From Pseudomonas sp. (GTDB lineage Bacteria; Pseudomonadota; Gammaproteobacteria; Pseudomonadales; Pseudomonadaceae), in assembly GCA_029240955.1 (NCBI GenBank), contig JARDZH010000400.1, forward strand, positions 1 through 6,699: 6,699 bases of DNA, written 5' to 3'. The translations under genes were made by a program, and so were the position numbers. Position 1 is the stretch's first letter, and each line of letters starts with the position of its first letter. The notes beneath the pieces are model-generated. The model worked only from the letters and a program-made list of their open reading frames with translations. It did not search any database and was not told where the DNA came from. Shown here in pieces: positions 1 to 6,330 of this stretch.

Positions 1-1004
1 TCCACGAACGCCTCTTCATCACCCGGCATGGCCAGCGCGCCATTGTGGCCGTGGCGAATATGTTGTCCGGCTGCGGCCTCGTCGTAAGCCACCACGCCAA
101 GCCCTGAAGCCAGCGCTTCGAGCACCACGTTGCCAAACGTCTCGGTGAGGCTTGGGAACAGGAACATGTCGCCCGATGCGTAATGCGTCGCCAGCTCCTC
201 GCCCCGGCGCGTGCCGCAGAAAATCGCATTCGGCATCTGTTGCTGCAGCCATTCACGCTCAGGGCCGTCGCCGACGACGATCAGCTTCAGGTTGCGCTGT
301 GGATAGCCTGCTTCGAGCGCTTCGAATGTGGTCTGCAGCAGGCCAAGATTCTTCTCCGGCGCGAGACGGCCAACGTGCAAAACCGCTGTGTAATCCGCTT
401 TCAGGCCCCAGCTTTCGCGCAACGATTGCGAACGCTTGGCTGGATGGAACAGCTGGCTGTCGACACCACGAGACAGCAACTCGATGCGCTCGAAACCCCG
501 ACGCTCAAGCTCCACCATCTGACTCACGCTGGGCACCAGCGTCATCGTCGAGCGATTGTGAAACCAGCGCAGATAATGGGTCACCAGACGCGTAATGAAC
601 CCCATCCCGTATTGATGGGTGTATTGCGGAAAGTTGGTGTGAAAGCCGCTCACCACCGCGATGCCCAGCCGCCTGGCCGCACGCAGCGCCGATAACCCGA
701 GAGGGCCTTCGGTCGCGATGTACAACACATCCGGGCGCTTGCGCTGCCAGCGGCGCAACAGCTTGTGCATCGACACTTCGCCCCATTGCAGCCCTGGGTA
801 GCCCGGAATCGGCCAGCCGCGACACAACAGCAGGTCCTCGGCCGTGCCCCCGCCCACCTCCCGCCCCTGGCGCGGCCGCACCAGCTCGACCCGATGCCCG
901 CGCAGACGCAACCCGTCGCACAACCGCCCCAATGTATTGGCGACGCCATTGATCTCAGGAGAGAAGGTTTCGGTGATAAGGGTGACATGCAGGAATTGGC
1001 TCAT
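1..1004 (-). CDS. GT4-family glycosyltransferase (GDP-mannose-dependent mannosyltransferase type), C-terminus cut by window edge
   Basis: Reading the minus strand from the ATG at 1004-1002 gives 334 uninterrupted codons that run off the left edge. The product is a GT-B fold, retaining glycosyltransferase of family GT4. Residues 5-24 match the N-terminal Rossmann start (LITETFSPEINGVANT). The donor-binding motif GRLAPEKN lies at 212-219. The EX7E motif is E288 to E296 in TETFGNVVLE, followed by the usual small-residue stretch and NGAL near 321-324. There is no signal peptide or membrane segment, so it should be a cytosolic or membrane-associated enzyme transferring a sugar from a nucleotide donor to a lipid or glycan acceptor. 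Close relatives are annotated as GDP-mannose-dependent alpha-mannosyltransferases; donor and acceptor cannot be read here. Relatives are roughly 400 residues, so about 65 are missing. The Shine-Dalgarno is weak; an in-frame ATG at 1037-1035 would add 11 residues (MLDTRPAQTAV). Confidence 0.93.
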   Translation of the reverse strand, partial: MSQFLHVTLITETFSPEINGVANTLGRLCDGLRLRGHRVELVRPRQGREVGGGTAEDLLLCRGWPIPGYPGLQWGEVSMHKLLRRWQRKRPDVLYIATEGPLGLSALRAARRLGIAVVSGFHTNFPQYTHQYGMGFITRLVTHYLRWFHNRSTMTLVPSVSQMVELERRGFERIELLSRGVDSQLFHPAKRSQSLRESWGLKADYTAVLHVGRLAPEKNLGLLQTTFEALEAGYPQRNLKLIVVGDGPEREWLQQQMPNAIFCGTRRGEELATHYASGDMFLFPSLTETFGNVVLEALASGLGVVAYDEAAAGQHIRHGHNGALAMPGDEEAFV

Positions 1005-1161
1005 GACAGCAGTCTGCGCCGGGCGCGTGTCGAGCATGTGGCAGCCGGGTGATGGATTTGTGACGGCCGTTGCGGCTGACCGGATCAGGCAATCATCGCC
1101 ACTGTAGGAGGGGACTTGTCCGTGAACAAGGAAATCGGGGCTTCAGGATAAGTCTGCGGGA

Positions 1162-1190
1162 TTCACACTCAGGTTAAATATCTAAATATA
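1162..1190 (+). promoter_or_regulatory. Possible sigma-70-type promoter for the flhE-like gene
   Basis: TTCACA at 1162-1167 is followed after 17 bases by AATATA at 1185-1190, within an AT-rich stretch (TTAAATATCTAAATATATAG). The spacing is ideal but the -10 match is imperfect, and nearby TATATA or TATAGT could serve instead. If used, the transcript has a leader of about 130 bases containing the inverted repeat at 1272-1298. Confidence 0.3.
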
Positions 1191-1271
1191 TAGTGCTTTC
1201 TTTGCGTCGCTTCTGAGTAACGTCGATTCCGTTGCCTGATGAGAGTCATCAATGACCGCGGGCAATGCTGG

Positions 1272-1298
1272 TAACTATCAAGCGTTCATAGATAGTTA
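1272..1298. promoter_or_regulatory. 8-bp perfect inverted repeat upstream of the flhE-like gene
   Basis: TAACTATC at 1272-1279 and GATAGTTA at 1291-1298 are perfect inverted copies separated by 11 bases. The centre-to-centre distance is 19 bp, near two helical turns, which suits a dimeric regulator; as RNA it could fold into a small hairpin. It ends 17 bases before the Shine-Dalgarno of the downstream gene. No T-run follows, so it is not a terminator. The binding partner is unknown. Confidence 0.4.
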
Positions 1299-1326
1299 AC
1301 AATTACCGATATCTCAGGAGAGAAGA

Positions 1327-1746
1327 ATGAAATGCTTTAAAGAGCTGAAGGGATTTCTGTTGCCGATGATAATTGTCGCTGCGGCTGTAAATTCACAGGC
1401 GGCATTTGCAGGAAGTTATGTTTCAGTCGTAAATTTGCCGGTTTTGCACGCGAAGGGTCATACCTATAGAGCGAACATCCCGCTTCCCGGTGGGCCCCGG
1501 CCGGGGCAATTGATTAAGCACGTGGGTTGGAATTGGAACGTCCATGGATGGCCAAGAGGGCTTCAGGTTTTTCTATGTCAAACTGCGTCAAAATGCCTGG
1601 ATGTATCCAGGCTAAGATCAGGGGGTTCTGCCGAGTTCAATAACTTTTCTGCGACTTCGCCGTTCTATTTTGAGCTGAAGCTTTCGCAGGCAGGGCCGGC
1701 ACCCGTTGCCGGTCAGCAGGGCAAGATCACGGTAACCTGGGGTTAA
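1327..1746 (+). CDS. Small secreted FlhE-like protein
   Basis: This 139-residue protein starts at an ATG with AGGAGA at 1316-1321, five bases upstream. Residues 1-28 form a Sec signal peptide: basic start, hydrophobic core LLPMIIVAAAV, and AFA before a probable cut at 28/29. The mature part of about 111 residues resembles the flagellar FlhE family as I recall it. It has a P-x-G-x-L segment before a Trp-rich strand (WNWNV, 68-72), then GLQVFLC, a second Cys, a G-S-A-x-F stretch, a central aromatic strand (FYFELKL) and a C-terminal QQGKITVTW strand. C84 and C90 match the paired cysteines of FlhE and could form a periplasmic disulfide. In enterics FlhE is periplasmic and affects the flagellar export gate. 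Here no flagellar gene is visible, so that role is not supported and the gene may be a repurposed orphan. Its base composition is lower in GC than cysZ or trxB. FlhE membership is inference from pattern. Confidence 0.8.
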   Translation: MKCFKELKGFLLPMIIVAAAVNSQAAFAGSYVSVVNLPVLHAKGHTYRANIPLPGGPRPGQLIKHVGWNWNVHGWPRGLQVFLCQTASKCLDVSRLRSGGSAEFNNFSATSPFYFELKLSQAGPAPVAGQQGKITVTWG

Positions 1747-1751
1747 TGCAC

Positions 1752-1789
1752 AAAACCTGCACCCGCCGCTCGGCGGGTGCAGGTTTTTT
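1752..1789. terminator. Bidirectional intrinsic terminator between convergent genes
   Basis: A perfect 16-bp stem (1752-1767 with 1772-1787) encloses the loop GCTC. Its core is CCTGCACCCGCC, flanked by A-runs on the left and T-runs on the right (to 1789). On the plus strand it follows the flhE-like stop by five bases and ends in six T. On the minus strand it begins at the stop codon of the 198-residue gene and ends GGTTTTG. It therefore should stop transcription from both sides. Confidence 0.92.
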
Positions 1790-2384
1790 ACCAGGAGGTC
1801 ATTTCCAGAAATTCTCTCGGCTGCGCTTCCATCAACCCAAATAGCTGGCTGAGGATCACAGCCGGCGGCACTCCCAGATCTCGTTCCCGGTGAAAAAGAT
1901 CGACCATCTGTTTGCCCAGTGCTGCAGCAACTCTGGAGTAGTATGCAGTGCGTTCGGGCGTTACCAACTCTCCTGTAGCGGAATAGCGAACGTTGTCTGG
2001 ATCGGTTCGATCCAGAAGCGGCCCTGTGAAGGGGGTGAAGGCGTAGAGTGTTGCGGCTTCCCAAGCGTAATTGGGGTCGGCCTCAGCCTTGCGAAGTGTG
2101 CGGCAATTACTTTCTACACTCGAAAGCGTACAGCCCGGTGGCTGCCGTCTGGGCTCGGTTGCTCCAGCGAGCGCTCTGTAGCTGCGTTCCAAAGGTCCGG
2201 CCAGCTGCGGTTCGTCAGTCATCAAGTCGAGTTTCGGCATCCTGATTTGGACGGCTTTTTTCGAAGTAGCTCCATAAAACACAGCACTGAATGACTGAGA
2301 GGATGCAGAAGCGACGCGACGGGTGCTTTTCGGCCCTACAACGTCGTTGGACGAGTGAAGAGGGCGAGCGTAATCAGGTTTCAT
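1788..2384 (-). CDS. Hypothetical protein, second gene of a two-gene operon
   Basis: This 198-residue protein is not recognised. Its ATG at 2384-2382 has a strong GGAGG (2392-2396) seven bases upstream. That ribosome site lies inside the last codons of the gene before it, and only three bases separate the two genes, which strongly suggests translational coupling. No signal peptide, membrane segment or known catalytic motif was seen. The first 50 residues are rich in serine (about nine) and basic residues and look disordered. The region around 104-125 (PNYAWEAATLYAFTPFTGP) is aromatic and probably folded. Residues 144-168 and 173-197 look like two amphipathic helices, the second ending in LEMTSW. 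C85 and C94 are the only cysteines. The TAA stop adjoins the shared terminator. A soluble protein acting with its partner is the safest inference; effector-like traits are only partial. Confidence 0.8.
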   Translation of the reverse strand: MKPDYARPLHSSNDVVGPKSTRRVASASSQSFSAVFYGATSKKAVQIRMPKLDLMTDEPQLAGPLERSYRALAGATEPRRQPPGCTLSSVESNCRTLRKAEADPNYAWEAATLYAFTPFTGPLLDRTDPDNVRYSATGELVTPERTAYYSRVAAALGKQMVDLFHRERDLGVPPAVILSQLFGLMEAQPREFLEMTSW

Positions 2385-2387
2385 AAC

Positions 2388-2714
2388 TCATCCTCCGTTA
2401 ATTGCATTCTGTGCCAACACACGGCCGCCGGTGCCTCTGGGTGACTCCAGCGCCGCCGCTTGAGGTGTGAAACCCTCATCTTGTACCGCCGACCTGCGCT
2501 GTTCGATAGACATGTTCTGCAGGAAGAAGATGGAGCGAGCGGGCACCAGATTGGTCAGAGTGGCGGCGGCGGGAACGGCAGGTGTGGGATGCGCCGGTCT
2601 GATCGCGTTCTTGAATATCTGTGCGAACCGCTCGTCTCCTGGTGGCGTTCTGAGTTTGCCCTCAGCATGTTGCATATTGGGTTGGATTGTTGTGTATCGA
2701 GCGTTGACTTCCAT
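2388..2714 (-). CDS. Hypothetical small protein, first gene of a two-gene operon
   Basis: This 108-residue protein is not recognised. I chose the ATG at 2714-2712 because AGGAG (2725-2729) lies ten bases upstream. The frame stays open to a TTG at 2753, but that would place the Shine-Dalgarno inside the gene. The protein starts MEVNARYTTIQPN and has a proline- and alanine-rich middle (residues 38-58, with PAHPTPAVPAAAT). A short hydrophobic segment follows (SIFFLQNMS, 61-69), then a charged stretch and a glycine-rich tail ending INGG. There is no signal peptide, membrane helix or cysteine. The TGA stop lies three bases before the next gene and the last codons supply that gene's ribosome site. 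The low-complexity middle suggests a flexible linker. It could be a chaperone, partner or antitoxin for the downstream protein, but nothing in the sequence decides this. Confidence 0.72.
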   Translation of the reverse strand: MEVNARYTTIQPNMQHAEGKLRTPPGDERFAQIFKNAIRPAHPTPAVPAAATLTNLVPARSIFFLQNMSIEQRRSAVQDEGFTPQAAALESPRGTGGRVLAQNAINGG

Positions 2715-2785
2715 TGAGGTGCTTCTCCTGTGTGGTTTACAGCAAGAGAGCAAATAGAGTGCCGACGTTGATAAGTTAAAGTACG

Positions 2786-2848
2786 TCCTACAATCGATTT
2801 CCGATAATTTGGGCGTGAAATAAATGAGTCCTACAACTGTTTCCTACA
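2786..2848 (-). promoter_or_regulatory. Duplicated bipartite TGTAGGA element upstream of the unknown operon
   Basis: Read on the minus strand, two copies of a bipartite motif occur. The distal copy is TGTAGGA, then TTGTAGGAC 13 bases on (2848-2828). The proximal copy is TATCGGA, then TTGTAGGAC 14 bases on (2806-2785). The distal half-sites share GGAAA, and TTGTAGGAC is identical in both. The two copies are offset by about 43 bp, close to four helical turns, and the near one ends about 70 bases before the start codon. This is the layout of a regulator binding two sites on one face of the helix, with the near site close to a promoter. The regulator is not identified. Confidence 0.45.
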
Positions 2849-2883
2849 CGGCAAGTAACGTCATGCGCGGCAAACAGTTGCCG
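2834..2883. repeat. Inverted repeat and overlapping small hairpin in the 2715-3037 intergenic region
   Basis: CAACTGTTT (2834-2842) and AAACAGTTG (2872-2880) are perfect 9-bp inverted copies 29 bases apart. The right arm also sits inside a compact hairpin, CGGCAA-ACAG-TTGCCG (2868-2883). The left arm overlaps the distal TGTAGGA element. No T-run follows, so this is not a typical terminator. It may be an operator or alternative RNA structure serving the divergent genes on either side. The rest of this 323-base gap holds no gene that I can support. Confidence 0.4.
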
Positions 2884-3037
2884 GCTTGGGCAATTGGCTG
2901 CCGCTGCCCGTATCCTGCTGGCTAGGGCTACTTGTGGGATTTTTCTTTTATGGTCGTAGGGCAGGTCTATATTTTATTAAGATAACTAAAAAATTTGTCT
3001 GGGCAGCTATGATCGCGCGTTTAACGGAGATTACCTT

Positions 3038-3628
3038 GTGAATGAATCACCTTACGCGCCGCCCAAGTCAGATATCGAGATAATATCTGCCGAAGAACGC
3101 CCCGAGTTCTATCTTGTTTCGGTCAGGAAGTTTGTCATTCTGTATCTGGCCACGTGGGGATGGTATGGCCTCTACTGGTTCTACCGTCACTGGTCAGAGA
3201 ACAAGCGGTTTGAGGGCAGTTCGGTCTGGCCGGTCATTCGAGCATTGTTTCCCTTCATATTCGCGTTCCCGTTGTTTTGGCGAGTCGATAAAAGCCTGAG
3301 GCGGCAAGGGCTGGGCAGCATGTGGTGGGCCGTTAGCGCCGTGGGCCTGCTTCTGGTGACGCTCGCCACTGTCCTGCTTTCGTTAGCAGCTCACACTTCG
3401 CGTATCGAGGAAACCGGCCGGTTACTTGGGTTATCCCTGACATTACTGATTGCTGAGATAGCCATTCTGGCGATCGTGCAGCGGAAAATGAATATCGCAG
3501 TGCGGGACCCAGGCGGCACGAGCAATGCCCGACTCGGGGCTGCCAACTGGGCCTGGGTCGCGTTTGGCAGCCTGATGTGGCTGATGAACCTCTTGGCTAT
3601 CGCATTTGTCGGGGTACTGACTCCCTGA
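3038..3628 (+). CDS. Five-helix inner-membrane protein, DUF4234-like
   Basis: The start is a GTG at 3038, with GGAG (3026-3029) eight bases upstream; the nearby ATG at 3042 is out of frame. The 196-residue product begins MNESPYAPPKSDIE, a short soluble N-terminus common in small Pseudomonas membrane proteins. Hydrophobic segments fall near 31-49, 64-82, 95-117, 126-147 and 171-193. The first, with an aromatic WGWYGLYWFYRHW core followed by a charged loop, recalls DUF4234-type domains. The loop around 150-170 carries a G-x-x-N-A stretch before a last Trp-rich helix. No catalytic or ligand motif is visible, so function is unknown. It lies between AT-rich upstream DNA (2941-3000, with TATATT at 2968 as a weak -10 candidate) and the 3' end of cysZ, on which it converges. 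No clear intrinsic terminator follows its stop. Confidence 0.82.
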   Translation: MNESPYAPPKSDIEIISAEERPEFYLVSVRKFVILYLATWGWYGLYWFYRHWSENKRFEGSSVWPVIRALFPFIFAFPLFWRVDKSLRRQGLGSMWWAVSAVGLLLVTLATVLLSLAAHTSRIEETGRLLGLSLTLLIAEIAILAIVQRKMNIAVRDPGGTSNARLGAANWAWVAFGSLMWLMNLLAIAFVGVLTP

Positions 3629-3666
3629 CCCGAGTAGCCACAGACGCATGAGAGCTGATTCTGCCC

Positions 3667-3687
3667 GTGCCGCTACCCATGCGGCAC
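3667..3687. repeat. Small stem-loop between the convergent membrane-protein gene and cysZ
   Basis: GTGCCGC (3667-3673) and GCGGCAC (3681-3687) pair perfectly around a 7-base loop. It lies between two convergent genes, where a terminator is expected, but has no T-run on either strand. It may slow polymerase or protect mRNA ends; I do not call it a terminator. Confidence 0.4.
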
Positions 3688-3708
3688 CCGGCATCAACCC
3701 TATGCGCT

Positions 3709-3794
3709 ACGCCGAAACCCTCCGAGCCGGCAGCGCATCCGTCCCGTGCTCACGCCGAAACCCTCCGAGCCGGCAGCGCATCCGTCCCGTGCTC
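3709..3794. repeat. Perfect 43-bp tandem duplication across the cysZ stop codon
   Basis: Bases 3709-3751 and 3752-3794 are identical 43-base copies beginning ACGCCGAAACCC and ending GTCCCGTGCTC. The right copy encodes the last residues of CysZ and the left copy lies mostly beyond the stop. Because 43 is not a multiple of three, the copy is read in another frame, but translation has already ended: the junction makes GCG-TGA. With only one copy the same point would read GCG-TAG, so the encoded C-terminus is unchanged. The lack of any mismatch suggests a recent event. Confidence 0.95.
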
Positions 3795-4511
3795 ACGAAC
3801 CCAGAACAAGGTCGCACCCGCCACCGCTGCCGGCATCATCAGCAAGTTGATACCCGGAACCAGCAACGCCGCGTAGACGACACCCCCAAAACTCAAGCTC
3901 TGCCAGCGCTTGCTTTTGAGCCAGCTCAACATCTCGTTCCAGCCGAGTTTATGGTTGTCCGCCGGATAGTCGATGTACTGGATCGCCATCATCCATACGC
4001 CGAACAACAACCAGAGCGGCGCAGCGATCAAGTTGACGACCGGAATAAACGACAGAATGAACAGCCCGAGCATGCGCGGGAGCATATAACCCAGCTTTCG
4101 GGCTTCGCGGGCGAACGTGCGGGGCACCATGGCGGCCAGTTCTGCCCAGCTGAACGGCGGCGATTCGTCCACTCCCCGAACGACGGCTTCAACTTTCTCC
4201 GACAGGAAACCGTTGAACGGCGCAGCGATAATGTTGGCGATCATGGTAAAGCTGAAGAACACCATCAGCAGGACCAGAGCCACGAACAGCGGCCACAGGA
4301 TGTAACTCAGAAAACTCAACCAATCCGGCAGCGTCGGCATGAAGGTGTTCACCCACATCTCGAACTGGTGCACAGCGAGATAGATCAGGCCACAGAACAG
4401 GATCAGGTTGATGCTCAGCGGAAGCAGGACAAACAACCGCAGGCCGGGACTCAGGACCAGTTTTAGTCCTTCGCTGAGATATTGCGGGCCGGACAGGGCA
4501 GGCGCTGGCAT
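3750..4511 (-). CDS. cysZ: CysZ sulfate permease
   Basis: The 253-residue protein is a full-length CysZ, an inner-membrane protein that brings sulfate into the cytoplasm for assimilation into cysteine. It starts [15 protein letters not shown] at an ATG (4511-4509) with GGAGG (4517-4521) five bases upstream. A longer frame to 4664 is open but lacks family resemblance. Hydrophobic stretches fall near residues 24-48 and 68-95, with a conserved [14 protein letters not shown] after the second. Others follow at about 147-180 (the very conserved [18 protein letters not shown]) and 210-240. The family signature [17 protein letters not shown] is intact. The stop is TGA at 3750-3752, inside a perfect 43-bp duplication that leaves the protein unchanged. 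It is divergent from trxB, 472 bp apart. Control by sulfur status would be expected from the family but no CysB site was recognised. Confidence 0.96.
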   Translation of the reverse strand: MPAPALSGPQYLSEGLKLVLSPGLRLFVLLPLSINLILFCGLIYLAVHQFEMWVNTFMPTLPDWLSFLSYILWPLFVALVLLMVFFSFTMIANIIAAPFNGFLSEKVEAVVRGVDESPPFSWAELAAMVPRTFAREARKLGYMLPRMLGLFILSFIPVVNLIAAPLWLLFGVWMMAIQYIDYPADNHKLGWNEMLSWLKSKRWQSLSFGGVVYAALLVPGINLLMMPAAVAGATLFWVREHGTDALPARRVSA

Positions 4512-4583
4512 GGCAGCCTCCAGTAGGTGGAAACGCCCGACCTTACCGGCTTTGCGAACTGTGCGAAAGAGCCAGGGCACGCG

Positions 4584-4613
4584 CTGAAACAACCTGCAGC
4601 CGCTCTGTTTCAG
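4584..4613. promoter_or_regulatory. 8-bp inverted repeat upstream of cysZ
   Basis: CTGAAACA (4584-4591) and TGTTTCAG (4606-4613) are perfect inverted copies separated by 14 bases. The repeat lies about 73 bases before the cysZ start codon, in its leader or promoter region. The centre-to-centre distance of 22 bp fits two helical turns. Candidate operator or leader hairpin; partner unknown. Confidence 0.35.
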
Positions 4614-4893
4614 GCTTGTGTCGATTAGCGCGACCTGACCCGCGCTCGATACACACCTACCCATTTCCGCCCTGGATGTATAGAGGGCTCCTATAAGGTG
4701 GATTGTGAATCGATATTTCCTTAATCTTTGCTGCCTGAGTAGGCTAGCGGCAATTTGAAGTCTTGCCCGGCCCTCTGCATGAAGGGTGAATGTCCGGATT
4801 TGCCGATTATCTGGCGCTGCACGCCAGCTGACTCAAGCGCCGCAGCGCGCGGCTTGCCTGAACAAAGCCGCTGCAACTGCGTCACAACTTTCA

Positions 4894-4946
4894 GGATTGC
4901 CGAGCTTCATTGCGCTTCCCCAAGCGTGTCGGCAATCCGTTTTATT
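4894..4946 (+). promoter_or_regulatory. Nested hairpin with T-rich tail in the trxB leader (terminator/attenuator-like)
   Basis: GGATTGCCGA (4894-4903) and TCGGCAATCC (4929-4938) form a perfect 10-bp stem. Inside it, CGCTT (4913-4917) and AAGCG (4922-4926) make a second stem around CCCC, with a G-T pair at its base. The outer stem is followed at once by GTTTTATT (4939-4946), the arrangement of an intrinsic terminator read toward trxB. The trxB start codon is only 37 bases further on and its Shine-Dalgarno follows. It could be a leader attenuator or a large operator; no upstream gene on this strand needs a terminator. Confidence 0.5.
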
Positions 4947-4974
4947 CAGCCCGGTGCGAAAGCCCGGTCCATAG

Positions 4975-5946
<972 letters not shown>

Positions 5947-5961
5947 TAGTGGACTCGCGAT

Positions 5962-5990
5962 AAAAAACCGGCTTTCGAGCCGGTTTTTTT
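5962..5990. terminator. Intrinsic terminator of trxB
   Basis: AAAAAACCGGCT (5962-5973) pairs with AGCCGGTTTTTT (5978-5989) around a TTCG tetraloop and ends in seven T. It begins 15 bases after the trxB stop. The A-run on the left would also give a T-run on the minus strand, so it could act in both directions. Confidence 0.93.
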
Positions 5991-6014
5991 ATGCCATGCG
6001 AAACGCGGACCTCC

Positions 6015-6102
6015 GTAGGAGCGCGCTTGCCCGCGACGAACGATGGCGCGGTGAATCTGACGGACCGCGTCGCCTGCCTCTCGCCAGCAAGCTGGCTCCT
6101 AC
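6015..6102. repeat. REPIN-like REP doublet, unit 1
   Basis: The left arm begins GTAGGAGCGCGCTTGC and ends CGCGA at 6036. The inverted right arm (6081-6102) begins TCGCCAGCAAGC and ends GGCTCCTAC. The spacer between them contains a second inverted pair, CGCGGT and ACCGCG. This is the two-inverted-REP layout of a REPIN, a non-autonomous element moved by a RAYT transposase encoded elsewhere. The arms are of slightly different subtypes (GCGCGC against GCCAGC). Confidence 0.82.
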
Positions 6103-6292
6103 GGCTGAAATGCGGACATTGTGGGAGGGAGCGGAGCTCGCGACGAACGATAACGCGGTTTGCCTGACGGACCGCGTCGTCTGCTTCTCGCCAGCAAGCT
6201 GGCTCCTACGGCTGAAATCCGGACATTGTGGGAGGGAGCGGAGCTCGCGACGAACGATAACGCGGTTTGCCTGACGGACCGCGTCGTCTGCG
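6033..6292. repeat. 107-bp tandem repeat made of REPIN units
   Basis: GCGACGAACGAT recurs at 6033, 6140 and 6247, exactly 107 bases apart, with high identity between the blocks (about nine differences between the first two). The third block diverges at its end, near 6291. The period covers a spacer, right arm, inter-element linker and next left arm, so the array grew by tandem duplication of a composite unit, not by three separate insertions. The 5991-6412 gap holds nothing but this repeat material. Confidence 0.9.
6120..6209. repeat. REPIN-like REP doublet, unit 2
   Basis: The left arm is a different subtype, beginning TGTGGGAGGGAGCGG and ending CTCGCGA at 6143. The right arm (6188-6209) is identical to that of unit 1. 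The spacer again has ACGCGGT and ACCGCGT as an inverted pair. From 6140 the sequence repeats that of unit 1 from 6033 with a period of 107 bases. Confidence 0.8.
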
Positions 6293-6315
6293 TCGCGAGC
6301 TGCGCTCCCTCCCAC
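6227..6315. repeat. REPIN-like REP doublet, unit 3
   Basis: The left arm (from TGTGGGAGGGAGCGG) and right arm (6293-6315, from TCGCGAGCTGCG to CCCTCCCAC) are near-perfect inverted copies of one subtype, differing by a single internal base. It is the most symmetric doublet in the array and could fold into a very long hairpin. The spacer matches unit 2. Confidence 0.82.
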
Positions 6316-6330
6316 GGGGAAAGCGTGGAC

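Larger units (their letters stand above)
1005..1326. other. Intergenic region between the divergent glycosyltransferase and flhE-like genes
   Basis: No coding region was found in these 322 bases. The half next to the glycosyltransferase is GC-rich like the core genes, whereas about 1140-1320 is clearly AT-rich. The right half carries the promoter candidate and inverted repeat listed separately. A weak 5-bp hairpin (CTTGT/ACAAG) lies near 1117-1132. Both flanking genes point away from this region, so it must hold promoters for each. I could not pick a convincing promoter for the glycosyltransferase. Confidence 0.6.

Noticed and set aside
505..988. Minus-strand frames of 112 and 138 codons within the glycosyltransferase region
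   Set aside because: They are out of frame with the GT4 reading frame, which is open from 1004 to the edge and holds all the motifs.
1788..2384. Type III effector status for the 198-residue protein, given its Ser-rich N-terminus and Pro at position 3
   Set aside because: It has an acidic residue at position 4, against the usual P. syringae pattern, and I found no GGAACC/CCAC Hrp box upstream of the operon.
2460..2757. Two plus-strand open frames of 85 and 96 codons opposite the first operon gene
   Set aside because: Neither has a ribosome site or a recognisable product, while the minus strand has good start signals and tight coupling.
3667..3687. Terminator for the membrane-protein gene or cysZ
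   Set aside because: The stem is only 7 bp and no T-run follows on either strand.
3648..4466. A 272-codon plus-strand open frame opposite cysZ
   Set aside because: Its product is dominated by Gln, Arg and His low-complexity sequence, typical of antisense to a membrane-protein gene. CysZ is clearly real.
4790..4831. A 13-residue leader peptide ([13 protein letters not shown]) upstream of trxB
   Set aside because: The ribosome site is only three bases away, no codon bias suggests a sensing leader, and such short frames are common by chance.
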